A stretch of 64,000 nt of DNA, from assembly GCA_028751875.1 (NCBI GenBank), contig CM054155.1, positions 11,986,671 through 12,050,670 on the forward strand. Reading direction: 5' to 3'. Origin of the DNA: Rapana venosa (Eukaryota > Mollusca > Gastropoda > Neogastropoda > Muricidae). Both the position numbers and the translations under genes were made by a program. A model generated the notes under the pieces. It saw only the letters and a list, made by a program, of their open reading frames with translations, searched no databases and had not been told where the DNA came from. The stretch's first letter is position 1, and every line of letters begins with the position of its first letter. This document shows positions 33,469 to 48,153 of this stretch, piece by piece.

Positions 33469-33956
33469 CTTGAGAAACTGCCACTGACTGTGGGCTGATG
33501 TATAGATGTGTTTGAGATGTAATGGTAAGGACAGTAGAACTTTCTCTGCAGCAAAAGGGTTAAGTACATTTTACCAGGTAAACACTAGCTTTGTTTCAAC
33601 AAAATGTCATTAGTTCAGAATATTGTAGCACCAACACATGAAATGAGTACAAGGAGCAATGCTTAAAATAGGAGTGCTCCAACATTTATATTTGAAAAAT
33701 GAGCTGCAGCTGAATGAAATTACCCCAAGCAGAAAAAAAAGAAAAAAGATAACTGTCAGTATTTAAAGATTTAAAAAACATCAGGAAAAAACAACAACAA
33801 ATAAAAGATCAACTAGGAGGCTGACATAATTATCATGGCAATACAAGGAAACAACATCACTATCACAAAACAGGCTGTGACATGTTGACACCAGAAAATT
33901 AATAGAAACCACATTGAATACTCAACACATGAGGTTGTAGCCCTCTCTTGTTCATT

Positions 33957-34310
33957 CACTCTGCATAGATTTATTTTTTATTTTGAGGATAATGGAATAA
34001 GCACTCATGTGCTTTCTTTCATCCAGTCTCGTGTGTTTGCAGTTTTTGTAATTTTTTTCATCCGTTCCCACCGGCACACAATGGCCTACTATTCCGAAAA
34101 GCGGGACGGGTCTTAACGTGTGCACAAGATATTCTGCGTGCGTTCGCACACGGGACCTCCGTTTATAGTCTCACCGAAGGAATTTAGGGGAGAATGGAGT
34201 TGGCACTGATGTTAACTCCAGAGGAAAAATCCCCTTAAACGAGAATCGAACCTGGGTCAGCAGATCGCGAATACATCACTTTTAACCACAGGCTATCCTG
34301 TTGGATTTCA
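33957..34310 (-). repeat. SINE-D copy, minus strand (unit C)
   Basis: Same as 14,695-15,048. The preceding 33,470-33,956 is unassigned A-rich spacer. Confidence 0.75.
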
Positions 34311-34313
34311 GAA

Positions 34314-34331
34314 CATGTGTGGTGTGTGTGT

Positions 34332-34384
<53 letters not shown>

Positions 34385-34471
34385 CTGTGTGTGTGTGCCT
34401 GTGTGTGTGTTCCTGTGTGGACGTCAGCAAATTGCATATCATAGAAGAAAAGAGAGGAGAGAGATGAGGAG

Positions 34472-34504
<33 letters not shown>

Positions 34505-34533
34505 AGAGAAGGAGGAGAGGAGGAGGAGAGAGT

Positions 34534-34567
<34 letters not shown>
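34314..34567. repeat. GT array then GA array (unit C)
   Basis: GT to about 34,412, GA 34,449-34,567. Confidence 0.9.
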
Positions 34568-34572
<5 letters not shown>

Positions 34573-34809
34573 AATTGCAATGACAATTATTTATGTATGA
34601 TATGCTTTACGCTCATTCAAGGACAGAGGGATGGGGACTGGGCACAAACACATAAATTGGGAAAAATACTGTCAATGACAGCCCAAATAGACAACATGGC
34701 ATGGAAATCCACAACATGGGTTTGTAATAATTGAATAGTATGAATAATATACCTGTAATACAAACTATCATAAATTCAATTGCTGATGTTTTATGCTTAT
34801 CCTAGACAA

Positions 34810-35692
34810 CACCGTCTCTCATGAAACAACTTCATGCTGTCATCAGTCATTACTGGAGTAACTAGGACACATCTCTCAAACAAATTGTTCTCTTGCAGTC
34901 TGGCTAGTTGTCATTTCTTTTAGATCACTGCGAAGATTGTCCATTTTATTTCTAAACTGGTCATGGAACTCTTTTAAGAGGTTCATAATATCCACAGTGT
35001 AATTTCTGATCTCTCACACATCTGCCCATCCAGTGATTCAGATGGATATTCTGCCTCACTCTCTGCACATTCAGAACCAGACACCTCACTTCTCCCTCCC
35101 TGTCCACTCTTTCTCTCTTATACACCTCTTCCCAATTACTCCCCTCCACCATGGCACATTCTATTGCTCCATTCCCAACTTCACCACACAACTGATCACT
35201 TTCTATATGGTCAAAGTTGACTATCACTGTCTGTCTGTCTGTCTGTATGTCTGTGTCCTGTTGTGTCAAGTCAATCTACTGATTGTCATGACAGCTACTT
35301 GAAGATGGAGGGCAAGAATCAAACATAAACACATCAGGTGGAATGTCACTCTCTGCAGGGTTTGCAGCATACACTTGACTGGGCCAGGTGGGTTAAAAAT
35401 AAACTGGAGGGAGATGGAGCCTGTTGGTTCTCTTTTTCTTCAGGGTTTGCTCTGTGTGCTTCTACCCGTTTTCTGTCACGGCATACTTGGCTAAAACATT
35501 TTTACACTATGACCTTTCACCCCAGGTGACAGGGAAGTGGTTGTCAGCTTTGCTTGTTAGTCTGAGAATGACAAAAGTCTGATCACCTCTGCCGTCCACT
35601 TTGAAAGAGGACAGTGTCTGCTCTTGAAGTGCAGTGTTCAGCAAACACTCCAACGTCACTGGGAGTCCTGTGACTGGCATTTTGATACACAA
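34810..35692 (-). pseudogene. Decayed ORF1-like stretch, minus strand (unit C)
   Basis: Same as 15,550-16,468, with M-P-V-T-G-L-P and Q-T-F-V-I-L-R-L retained. A few bases differ, for example Q-R-V-R-Q in place of Q-S-E-A-E through an indel. Confidence 0.35.
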
Positions 35693-35699
35693 AAAGGAG

Positions 35700-36334
35700 A
35701 AAACAACAACACTTCACATACAGTTCAAACAAAAGCGTCTAGCTGGTAGCCCAAACAAGGGAAGCCACTCCCGAGGGGAGAGAGACAGAGAGAGAGAGAG
35801 AGAGACAGAGGGGACAGAGAGAGATGAGAGAGGGGCGATGATGATGAGGAGGAGGAGGTCACTTAATGATGATCTTCATTTTAAGGGCTACAGAAAAGCA
35901 TTCATATACTTTTCTCCACCTGGACTTTGCTCTAATGGGACAAAATTTACTGAAGTATGTTTTGCTTAGAAACGCTTTTGTAAAGAAATTTAGCACTGTG
36001 TGTACGCTCTCTGTTACAGGGATTTATTTTCGCGGATTAGGTAGAGAGAGAGAGAGTGAAGACAGGACAGAGAGAGAGGGTTGGTGGTGAGAAAAGAGAG
36101 AGACATAAAGGGAGGAACAAACAAATCGACAAAGACAGACAGACACAGAATGCTCATTTTTAGCATTCAAAAACATTTTTTTTTTTTTGAAATGAAAATT
36201 AATCCATGTGATAATCCCATGCTTGTTCGTTATTCTTAAGACCATTAGTGCAGGTGATACATGGCAGTTATACCACTCCAATAACCTTATGCTTGGTTCA
36301 AGGCTGAGCCTGTTCACTCATTGACAACATCATT
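35700..36334. other. Spacer with GA microsatellites (unit C)
   Basis: GA arrays at 35,775-35,835 and 36,043-36,080. No gene recognised. Confidence 0.5.
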
Positions 36335-36625
36335 TCTGATGGTAGCCCCTGATGCACTCGCTTTCCCCAAGCTAAGGTTAAGCAGCATTGAGCATGCTTC
36401 GAAAGAGGATGGTGACCGTTTCTGCGCCTTAGCTTGAGTAGTGTTCCCCAGTTCACCCACCTGTAAATGGGTACCTGCCTGTTTAGGGTTAGGAAAGGTA
36501 AAGCAGCGAGGGAGAGGACATGGGCACTGCCCTCAATATGCTGGCCTCTGAAGAAGCTGAGGTCTCTGACACCTCATTGGCAACCACGCTAAAGTTATGG
36601 GAAAACCCTTTGCCTTTTTTTTCTT
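36335..36625 (+). repeat. SINE-A copy, older (unit C)
   Basis: Same as 17,095-17,395. The AT-rich stretch 36,626-37,049 that follows is unassigned. Confidence 0.7.
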
Positions 36626-37049
36626 TTTTTACCTTTTTACTGATGCATACATTTGCATCCATCCTCTTCTGTCCTGGACCCTTCTGTCAAAAGTTGTACA
36701 CTATGAGTTAAACTATTGATAAACAAGAAGTCTTTATGTACACATATGCTTCTGTCCAGTTTGTACTGTCAGGCAATATGGTATAGCAGCACAGAATTCA
36801 AAATAAAACATTTGAATACCAATAGGTAAGAATAAGTTTGGACTATGAGAACAAAATGGCATACTAACACAGTTTTTGCGAATAAAATGTTCGAATGCAC
36901 AAAGGTACTGGAATTTCTGCTTTCGGTATTAAAAAACAAAATTGTTTTACAGTTCACTTGTTGACAGTAGAAGGTAGAGAATTGCTCATATGGCCAAGTA
37001 ACAAAATCTATGACCCTGCTAAAACAAGTCTTTAAGCTTCACCTTCACC

Positions 37050-37193
37050 TATCCCGTAGTCATGTTGACCGTTGGGCACCACTGAAGATCTTTCAATCGG
37101 CTTCCTCCACTCCCAACGGTCCTCAGCTTTTCATAGCAAATCACTCCACTCAAGACCAGTCCACTCTTTAACGTTGTCTTCCCATCGTTTTCT
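37050..37193 (-). mobile_element. RTE-like LINE, C-terminal end (unit C)
   Basis: Cleaner copy of 17,815-17,957. The minus strand reads K-R-W-E-D-N-V-K-E-W-T-G-L-E-W-S-D-L-L, one stop, K-A-E-D-R-W-E-W-R-K, S-S-V-V-P-N-G-Q-H. The reading stops abruptly at the border of the nested CR1/L2 LINE. Confidence 0.75.
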
Positions 37194-39345
<2,152 letters not shown>

Positions 39346-40144
39346 CCTTGGTCTCCCTTCTTGTACTGTTCCCAGTAGGATAGTCTTGGCCAGTCCACAT
39401 GTTCGTGCGACCTGCCTGTACCACTTTAGTTTTTTTTTTTTAAACTAAAGTCAGGAACTGTTCATGTGGTCTGATGGCATTTTATGTTTTTATTTTCTTT
39501 ACCTCATTAAAAATGTAATCCCTGCAAGAAATACCAAGAGCATCATCTCCTTTGCCTGTATCCTTCTTTCAATGTCTGCTATTTGGGGTTTACGTTTTAC
39601 ATTTCATACTTAAATTGGACGTACCCAGGGAAGTATCAATCTGATTTTTGAAGCTGATGGCCATGTAACTGTTGTTCCAGAGGACTTTGATTTTGGTCAT
39701 AGCAGCTGTTTGGGCTGGCTATCCTGGAGAGAATTTCAGGTTTTGATCCTTCATTTCGATTTCTATAACTCCCAGATAATTGAATCTATCGAAGGACTCA
39801 ATATTCTTGCAGCGTATTATTATGTTAGTGCTGATGCTATTGGCACTATTTGTCATCAGCTGGGTTTTCTCTGCACTGATCTGCATGCCATATGCTGACG
39901 AGGCTTATCAAGATGATTTACCAGTTTGACTAGCGCTTGCTCTTCTCCAGCTAGGCCATCGATGTTGTCAGCAAAACGTCAATTTGTAATTATCCTGCCT
40001 TCATTGCTGACTGTTACCTCATGGTTTTCAAGTACGTCAGCGATTAAATTTTGTATAAGGGAAAAGTTGAAGAGAGTTGGAGAGAGAAGAATCCGTGGCA
40101 TACTCCAATTGTGGTTCGGAACCAGTCTCCTATGTTGCTATCTT
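39346..40144 (-). mobile_element. RTE-like reverse transcriptase, 5' part of split copy (unit C)
   Basis: Same as 20,056-20,840; several extra one-base insertions near 39,560-39,760. Confidence 0.7.
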
Positions 40145-40744
40145 TTAGGCTAGGAAATTGTAAAGGGAGAGAACGGAGGGGTGAACAGAAAAAGGGAGAC
40201 CCAAAAACCATCGCAGAAGAGACGTGAAAAAATACGACTGACATAAAAGAAGTTATATTGATAGAAAAGTCGGTAGAATAACTTCTCAGTTTGACATTCA
40301 AGATTGACAGGAAAAGGGAAAGGACAGGAAAAGAAGAAGAACAACAACAACAATAACAGCAGCAAAAGCAACATTAACAAAAGCAATACCACCATCACCA
40401 CCACCACCACCAACAACAACACCAACAACAGCAACGAGATGTAACACAGATTTCTGGATGGCATCTTGAAAACTGATCTGCAGATCTGGAGGCAGAAAAG
40501 CCAATCGGTTGGAGTGTGGGACTCTCGATGTGCTGCACTCTGATGGTGTGGGTATTAAGTCTCCACTGAGCAGTTTGTCTATCAGAGGGGTGTTTCTTCT
40601 CCTAGAGATAACAGTGGTTCCCACTCCAGGTTCCTGCAAGTCCACATCAAAATTCAAAACTAAAGTTCTCCTGTATGATCTCATATAAGTATCACCTTGT
40701 GCGCGGGTTGAAATCAACCATTAAGTACTTTTAGATAAAACAAT
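40145..40744. other. Unassigned sequence with CAA/CAC tract (unit C)
   Basis: Same as 20,841-21,444. Confidence 0.35.
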
Positions 40745-40940
40745 AAAAATTAGGTCCCCTGTGTGAACGCAGGCAGGACATCTTGCCCCACCCTTAAACT
40801 TATTTCTGCTTTTTTGAGAGTAGGCCCTTGTGTGCCGGGGAGACACATTATAACATTTATTACACGAAAATACACATGGACGTAAAAATGCACAGGAGTT
40901 GTATTCCATATCCTCCAATAAAAGAATAAAATCAAAAAAA
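40745..40940 (+). repeat. SINE-D body fragment (unit C)
   Basis: Same as 21,445-21,640. Confidence 0.6.
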
Positions 40941-41265
40941 CATTTTTCCAACTCTCTTTCGTAGGACAAGTCAGCAGTGGCCGGTGGTATGAACACATCA
41001 TGCATGCCGTCAACCAGGCCCCAGAGACACAGACACCTGCAGTGTTGATCGGATACTTTGAGCAACATTCCCCAAAGAACATCCCTAAAGTGAAATGAAG
41101 CTCGACTGTGTTGTCACGGTGTTCCTGATGAGCCCACAGCACACTCACTCTGGGTAGAAACTAGCCAGAGTACCAAAAAATCCCTATGACTCTTATAGGA
41201 TTTGAGCCTGAAACCCTCCAGCTGGTAACCCAAGGTGCTAACCACTGCTTCAGGGAGACTGGTCC
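40941..41265 (-). repeat. SINE-C-related copy, minus strand (unit C)
   Basis: Same as 21,641-21,965, with a less damaged head (gatttgagcctgaaaccc and ggtgctaaccactgc on +). Confidence 0.55.
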
Positions 41266-41602
41266 CTATGAGTGATTTATCAAACTTAGAAAACGGTTTT
41301 CTTTTATACCTGTTACTGCCACTTAACTAACAAAAGGGGAGAAACAAAATTTACAGGAAGATATAAAAAAAATGATGCCCCTTAAGTCCAATTAGATCAA
41401 TCTGTTTGTCATTAACAAAGTAGAAGTTTGGGTATGAATGACATCTACGATCAACTACTAGTCAGATATAACTTGGAAATGGCTAAACTGTTCCTTCTCT
41501 GTCGAATTTGGAAAGTCTAAATGTGAAAGAAATGACACTTAATTCAACAACAAATTATAAGTGAACAGTTAACTTCTGTGCCAACTTCCGGATCCTCCTA
41601 TC

Positions 41603-41666
41603 CACGTGACAAGGTAGCAGTGAAACGATTGGCTGCGCCGTTTGTTAGTTTCCTATAAAAGTAAGT
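41603..41666 (+). promoter_or_regulatory. Promoter-like block: E-box, CCAAT, TATA (unit C)
   Basis: CACGTG 41,603-41,608, ATTGG 41,628-41,632, TATAAAAG 41,654-41,661 overlapping GTAAGT. All three elements keep the spacing of unit B. Confidence 0.4.
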
Positions 41667-42384
41667 ACTTTTCAAAGACAGACCACATCTTTCCAGACTC
41701 AAGCCTTGAACGTCTTCATCCTACAGACTCTCTCTCTGAACGGTCAGTACACCTCCTTCTTTCAGATCATGCTGATTGTCTGTTCTGTTTCCTGTGTTGC
41801 AGTGGTGGAAAAAGACTGTGGTCATTTTTGTCATCTTAAAAACAGCGCTAAAGTTTGTCTTTGAATGGCAATGTAGTGTTGTTTCTCTGTCTTGCTGGTC
41901 TGTTGGCTCCTGTAGCTCCTAACTTCCTTCATTCATTGCTTTTTTTTCTTCGTTCATGGAATAGACTATTAATCCAAGCCAGAACACCACACAGAATGTT
42001 GTGGTTGCTATTGTTGAAACAAATCATGTTGTTATGGTTGACATATTCAGCAATCTAAATAATTAATCACAAAGGTTTTTCGATGTTTGGCTTTGTCTTC
42101 TTTGTGTCTGTAGTCTTTGGAAAACCTATTACTGTGCATGTAGCTAAATACACACACAGAATCCTCTGCAGTCAAATGAAGACATTGTACTGTGCTTCAT
42201 GATATTTCATTATTTGTCAATATAGAAAACTGTCCTTTTACTGCAATATCTATGTCCTGTTACTCTCAGTGACTAACTGCAGACTTGCCACAGGGAATGT
42301 AGTCCTACCCTCAACAGGGGCCTTTTGCACTGGTTTCTTTTTAAAATTTCAAAATAATATTTGATAACAAAAATAGTTTATGGC
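41667..42384. other. Putative 5' region, otherwise unassigned (unit C)
   Basis: Divergence from unit B rises here (about 41.6 kb onward). No exon fixed. Confidence 0.3.
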
Positions 42385-42730
42385 ACTTCTTCTTCTTCTT
42401 CCAAAGCTCAGACAACAACTATTATTGTCCGTCATATAAGCGAAAATGCGTTGCACTGCCGTCAAGCAACTGGCAAGTCAGGCCCAGCACATCTGACTTT
42501 AGCAGGAGAGAGAACTATCTGTTCAGCCTTTCTTGAAAAAGGCTGGAGAATGGACAAAGGAGGCATAAAATGGGCATGAAGGAGGTGACGGGAAGAAAAG
42601 AAACAAGGCAGAAACAAAGAGAGGGATAGAAAAGAAGATATTTCTAACACAGACTTTCCAGAAAGTGGAATGCTGTTTATATTAAGAGACCCGGCATCCC
42701 CACGGGGATAATTATCCTTATGAGATTTTT
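42385..42730 (+). repeat. Repeat F copy (unit C)
   Basis: gcgaaaatgcgttgcactgc, cccggcatccccacggggat. Confidence 0.65.
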
Positions 42731-42839
42731 CTTAAATACAAAATGAATTGTTTGTGAGAAAAAAGTGAACGGATTTTTCTTGAAACCTAGCCCATTTTGA
42801 CCTGTGGCAAAACATCCCGGCATGTGTGTGTGTGTGTGT

Positions 42840-44520
42840 TGTTGTTGTTGTTGTTGTCTTCAATTTAACGTCTATTCACTCTTAGTGATATTAGACGAGG
42901 GATGTGGAAAATGAAGAGGAAGTTAAAACAGAGAAGGGAATGGAAAGAGAAAAGAATGATTAGGTAACATGTGTGTTGGTATTTTCATGCAACTAAAAAA
43001 AAAAGGGGGGAGGGATCTTAAACATGAGTAAAAATTTAAATTCAACAAATTGTTAACATGAAATAACTATGAAGTAACTACAACAAATACTCTAATGGGC
43101 TGTGCAATAGACATTTAACAATGGCAAAGGCTAATTTTGGATTTTAAAATACTGTTTCCACAGACTGCTCACAAAACGTGGGTAAAAAAGGTTTTACAAT
43201 TGGACACTCAAATATGATGTGAGTGTTGGAAATATGTTCCCCACAGAGACACCTGACATTTTTACAAAATTTTGTTTATAAATGCATTTAATTTTATTCT
43301 AAAATATAGTGTATTAAACTCTTCTCGTAGTTGCGATACTTAAATGTATTTGAGAAGGATAACATGAAATAAGGCCATTAGTCTGGCAACTCTTTAAAGA
43401 TCGTTCCTTGAGTTGATCTTTATTCTCTCCCCTTACTCCACGATGTTTTGTTCTAACAAACGGTATCCCCCTGTAGAGATAATGGAACATGCAGTTCTGT
43501 CGATTCCAAATGATGTCTTGCCCCCCCTTTTGCAGCTCTGTCAGCCCACTCATTTGAAAAAACTCCAACGTGCGAAGGTACCCAACAAAAGGAGACAGAA
43601 ATACCTCTTAAACTTAAAAGGTGTATGACATATTTAATTTCAAAAATTATTCTAGATACTTTCTTGGAATTTGGGGATTTGATAGCATACAGTACCGACT
43701 TAGAGTCTACACAAAGTAAGATAGGAATGATGGGAAATACAAAATCAAGAATATAGTTAAGAGCCATAAGAATTGCAACAAGTTCAGCTGTAAATATTGA
43801 ATGATGTTTACCAAGATAGTATGATTTCTCTGTTTTAGAGCTGGTATGACGAATGCTGAACCAGCTTCATTATTTTCTAAAACTGACCCATCTGTATATA
43901 TCTTTTAAGTTGTCAGAATACGTATTTTCAATATGTGATTGGATATCTGCAACCATGATATTTTGGTTTTCGTTCTTTCTTTCATTAGTACATTCTATAT
44001 CAAAATTTGCTTTATTTATTTCCCACGAAGGGCATGGCACAACTTCTTTCTGCATTTCTAATTCATAATGATTAAGTTCAGACTTTTGAAAAAAGGTTTC
44101 TGATACATAAGTACCAATAGGCGTTAAACACGAAATATGTCTAGCCCTTTTAGGATAATTTGTTTTGCTTCGACTTCTATTTCACTAGAAACAAAGTTTT
44201 CATTTGTTGTGCTGCGTAAAACATATCTGGCACATGAAAGTTGTCGGTATTCAGCTAGGGGAAGTTCCCCAATTTCATTATAAGTTGCTACGGTGGAGGT
44301 GTGGAATGGTACACCAAGTGCAAGTTTATATGCTTTACAGTCTACACTTTGGAGTTTTTTCAATAAATAATTGGAGCACTAAAGAAGACTTCTTGTCCAT
44401 AAGACAGCTTGGACCGTACAAGTGACGAGCTAGCATTTCAGAGTGACCATATCTTGTCCCCAAGACTGTCTGGTAACCATTTTAAGAAAATTAATACATT
44501 TTCTCGCTTTTGTTAAAATG
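42840..44520 (-). mobile_element. I-clade-type LINE 3' part with RNase H, minus strand (unit C only)
   Basis: Reading 44,360 to 42,840 on the minus strand, first comes the RT C-terminal linker (Y-K-L-A-L-G-V-P, L-P-L-A-E-Y-R). Next is P-C-P-S-W-E-I and an RNase H domain: first acidic motif near I-Y-T/R-D/W-G-S/V (about 43,885), D-S-K-S (about 43,710) and W-V-P-S-H-V-G-V ... N-E-W-A-D-R-A-A-K (43,545-43,600). Last is a C-L-C-G ... H-H-I-F-E-C zinc-knuckle-like end (about 43,235). The 3' tail is a CAA repeat (42,838-42,857). RT plus RNase H is typical of I-clade LINEs. Several frameshifts and stops show it is dead. It sits inside a GT microsatellite. Units A and B have the empty site. Confidence 0.8.
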
Positions 44521-44531
44521 TGTTTTCTCGA

Positions 44532-44588
44532 TTTTGTGTGTGTGTGTGTGTGGGGTGTGTGTGTGTGTGTTTTTGTGTGTGTGTGGTG

Positions 44589-44627
<39 letters not shown>

Positions 44628-44661
44628 GCGTTTCGTGCATGCGTGTGTGTGTGTGTGTGTG
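44532..44661. repeat. GT microsatellite, right part of split array (unit C)
   Basis: Remainder of the GT array interrupted by the LINE; the left part is 42,822-42,840. Confidence 0.85.
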
Positions 44662-45157
44662 TGAAAATTTGTCAGTGCAAGTTAATCTGACAAAATAGAT
44701 AGATGATGATGATGATGTATAAATTCAAGGAAAACATGGCTTCAAAAACTACTCTCAACAATTCCTATATGATTTAACTGGTCAAATATACAATACAGAT
44801 ATCTCCAAATTCATACAGATAGTACAATAGATCATAAAATATTTCTTGCATTCAAAGATCTCCCTCCTCCTCCCTCCTCACTCCCTCCTTAATCACTGTT
44901 TGTTTGTTTGTCTAATTGTTCATCTTGGTAACATTTTGATGTCATTAGCACTGAGTAGAATCACTGCAGGGAAACTTTAAGTCAGTACTATTCCCCATTT
45001 GCGCTTCCTTTATTTACACCTCTTTGTTTTTTAACCACTAAAGATACTGAACCCTCATCTCCTTTTCTCTCTCCCCAAATTATAGGATCACTTCTTCAGT
45101 GTGCATCAGTATGGCCAATATTTTACTTTATACTACTCTCCATTTTTGACGGTCACT
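44662..45157. other. Unassigned spacer (unit C)
   Basis: Equivalent of 23,644-24,118. Confidence 0.4.
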
Positions 45158-45520
45158 ATGGCCTAATGGCTAAGACCGTTCAATTTCAATCATGAGGGTC
45201 AATGAAGTCGTGGGTTCGAATCTCGGTGGTGTCTGGTGAATTAAGCGATTGTTTACGATCTGCCATGTCAATTTCATGTGCAATTCCTGCGAAGGCCGAC
45301 ATTCCCTTTGTGTATACATCACATACAGAAGATCATAAACATCACCTTAAAGATCCCCTCATATCATGTCAGTGTTGTGTGGTTACGGAAGCAACGAACA
45401 TACTCAGACATACATCCCCGAAGTCGGAATGTGGCAACCTTCTATGGTGGGTAAAAAACCGACTACAAATACGCAAAAAACACACCATTAAATTTGTGAA
45501 TATCGGAGCTCTAGAAGAAG

Positions 45521-45530
<10 letters not shown>
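45158..45530 (+). repeat. SINE-B copy (unit C, second)
   Basis: tggcctaatggctaagaccg head, gtgggttcgaatctcgg B box; followed by a CAA run (45,528-45,553). Confidence 0.8.
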
Positions 45531-45551
<21 letters not shown>

Positions 45552-45611
45552 ACACATTTTTCATGTTTTTCTTTCTTCCTTTCAATCTTATTTTCCCCCG
45601 TTTATTTCCAG

Positions 45612-45772
45612 TGCCAGGGCATCAAGAAAACCCCAGCATCTTTTTAACTGACTGCTGGGCATGCGCACATCCTCACTACCGGCGTGTCATGGCGGATTCC
45701 CGGCCTCTCCAGCAGCTCTGAAGATTCATGTTGTGGATGAGGTTCTCTCCGGATGGCTTCCGTCTGGGAACA
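45612..45772 (+). pseudogene. Signal-peptide exon, disrupted (unit C)
   Basis: Acceptor tttatttccag is present. The start codon position reads AAG (45,624-45,626) instead of ATG. One-base indels shift the frame several times, though S-S-S-S-E-D and M-A-S are still traceable, and a GTCAGT donor follows. As written, unit C cannot make the signal peptide, although its last exon is intact. Confidence 0.45.
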
Positions 45773-46155
45773 GTCAGTTTGTTGGTCCGTTGTTTTGCTG
45801 TCTCTTCTGTCTTGTCTCTGGTGTTTTTTGTTTGGGTTTGTTGTTGTTGTTGGGGTTTAGGAAAGGTTACAGATGGGTGGTTACATTGTTTTTTCTTGGG
45901 AATGGGGATTGTTTGTATTGTATTTCCCCGCATCTAAATTATTTTGTGGTCTATCGTGCCACATTTTTACTGGCTGTTCATTAAATAATGTTTACGGAAT
46001 CATAATTTTGGGGGGGGAAAGGGTTTACTTGTTCTACATCTTGGATTTGCACTCTCTGCTTCTCAATTTTAGTCTGCAGTCCGTGTAGTGGGTGATTGTG
46101 TTTTAATGTGTATGTGTATGTGCGTGTGTGTGGTGTTGTGTTGTGTGTGTGTGTG

Positions 46156-46186
<31 letters not shown>

Positions 46187-47308
46187 TGAGGAGTGTTGTG
46201 TGTGTACCGCGCACCAGAGAAAGAGAGATTAGGAGAGGGAGACACAGACAGAGACAGAGAAAAATGATACAGATAATACCAAACAGGCAAACCAACAACA
46301 ACAACAGAAGTCCATAACAGCTGTAAGTAATAGCTGACGAATCTGCTGCTACTCAATTCAGTTGACACGTTAATGATCGGAAAGACAACGACCAGTTAAT
46401 CACCCCCTTAACCGAAATCTATTTCTGCAATCCTTCAACCCCCAAGCTTAGCTTAAAAGCAGCCTACTACTGGTATAGAAGAAGAGGGGTTTTTGCTGAT
46501 GGCTAAGATTTCGTTGATAATTCGCCCTGGCACACATCAATACGTTCTGCTGACCACAAGAATGTGTTGTGTCCAAAACTAAGAATTAACCCTGTGAGTC
46601 ATACTTTGTCCTGAATCTCAGCCAAGGTCCACCAGGTTTTAGAGTTTTATTTTTAGAGCTAGTTCTGATATTAACTATGGTTTGGTGGAGAATATGGTAC
46701 GAAGTTTCTTTTAGTGCAAAGCACATGTATAATCCATGGCCCTGAGTGTTTTTTCCGACCTTGTTCTGTTGTAAACAACAATTATGATAGAAAAGTAGTA
46801 TAAGAACTTTATATTCTACGAATAACATGCATAGTCACTCTTTGTTTGGTTTTTTAGACCTACTTCGAATGTAAACTACCATTTAGTGGGAAAAATGTTT
46901 TCAGAATTGTACAGTGCATAGAGCATGATTGATTATAGGCTCTGTGTGTTCCTTAGAGTTCAGATGTAAAGGAGGACTTAGAATTGTACAGTGCAAAGTA
47001 CATGGTTATGGGTTCATAAGTGTGGATGGATAGGTTTTTGCATATGTAAGTAACCAAGTGCATGCCATGTACACAAAACACATGCAGGGACGCACTTGTA
47101 CGTACGCACACACACCTACACACACACGCACGCATGCATGCACACACGTGCCCGCGAGGACAGGATGAAAAATAAAGCTTGTAAAGTTACTCTTTGACCT
47201 GAATACAAAGCTGCAGAACACCGTGCTAGGGGCCGACCAGCACTGCACTTCAAGGATGGGGTCAAGAAAGACAGACAACAGCCACTGACGTCATCTCTCA
47301 TCTGACAG
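45773..47308. other. Putative intron equivalent (unit C)
   Basis: TG array 46,095-46,200. Several percent divergent from unit B. No coding domain. Confidence 0.4.
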
Positions 47309-47368
47309 CTGGGAAGCGCTTGCCAAACAAACAAAATCACAACAACAGGTTTAGGAGCGCAGTACTAC
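47309..47368 (+). CDS. Middle exon of candidate precursor (unit C)
   Basis: Sixty bases between the acceptor-like catctgacag and the donor gtgagg; one base differs from unit B. G-K-R and the Asn-rich run are conserved. Read-through gives the same alternative end at 47,532. Confidence 0.35.
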
Positions 47369-47639
47369 GTGAGGAAATGTTACAGGGGAGAAGGGAAGAG
47401 ACTCCACCAGCTGAAGAACAGAAGAAAGCCCTGGAAAGAGAGACAGCAAAACCAGGCCATCAGTCAACCCACCGTCCAGTGTTGCCTGCACCAGCTGTGG
47501 CAGAGACTGCCATGCAGGGATCGGTCTGCTGAGAGAGCCACTGCAGACGTTGTTCCAACCAGGCTGAAGAGGAAGAAGGTGACAGCCACTGTCAGCCAAG
47601 AACACAGAAGGAGCGGGTGAATGTGAATGCAAGAGCATT

Positions 47640-47706
47640 CAGTTGTTTGTTTTACAAGATTCAGTGCTATACAAATTCAATATACTATTATCATTATCAT
47701 TATTAC
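47640..47706 (+). repeat. CR1/L2-type 3' tail remnant (unit C)
   Basis: ttgtttgttttacaagattc and an ATT/ATC run. Confidence 0.5.
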
Positions 47707-47838
47707 CTTGTCAAACAAACAATGGACTGCCTTACTGACCTACTGGCTGACCTGTCACTAACTGACCAGCTTACTGATCATTACCTTCCTGATTGATCAC
47801 TGACTCACACTGTTTACACCCTGTTCTATAATTGTCAA

Positions 47839-47839
47839 A

Positions 47840-47938
<99 letters not shown>

Positions 47939-47939
47939 C
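47839..47939. repeat. CT microsatellite and acceptor (unit C)
   Basis: CT array ending ctcctgcag. This is the empty site of the I/Nimb-like LINE of units A and B. Confidence 0.9.
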
Positions 47940-47944
47940 TGCAG

Positions 47945-48153
47945 TGACGGACGCTCTCCCTCAAAGCCTGGTTCTCAGTGACCACACTGCTGATGACCAG
48001 GACACCTTCACACGTCGGCGTCGCTTTTTCAACAGCGGCCACTCCGGGTACCCCAGTTCCGGCAGACCTTTCCGCTCCCGACCCCGTGTCTTCGTCCCTC
48101 GAAGTCGGCCCGGCAACAGAGGCAGCTCCCGCAACAACGTCAGCCCCTACTAG
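47945..48153 (+). CDS. Last coding exon, Arg/Pro-rich cationic tail (unit C, intact)
   Basis: A long CT tract and cctgcag precede 69 codons in phase 1, ending at TAG 48,151-48,153. After an acidic patch (D-H-T-A-D-D-Q-D) comes T-R-R-R-R, then F-F-N-S-G and a 42-residue tail with 8 Arg, 6 Pro, 1 His, no Cys, Asp, Glu or Lys. Known Pro/Arg-rich antimicrobial or neuropeptide-type precursors have this order (signal, acidic propiece, dibasic/furin site, cationic tail). No family was recognised, so the function is an inference. Against unit A there are 3 substitutions in 209 nt, compared with about 20 in the following 320 nt. The same shared string also covers the first 88 nt of the 3' UTR. Confidence 0.5.

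Noticed and set aside
47945..48153. Calling the cationic product a venom toxin or a named antimicrobial peptide
   Set aside because: No cysteine framework and no recognisable family match. Only composition and precursor layout support a secreted cationic peptide.
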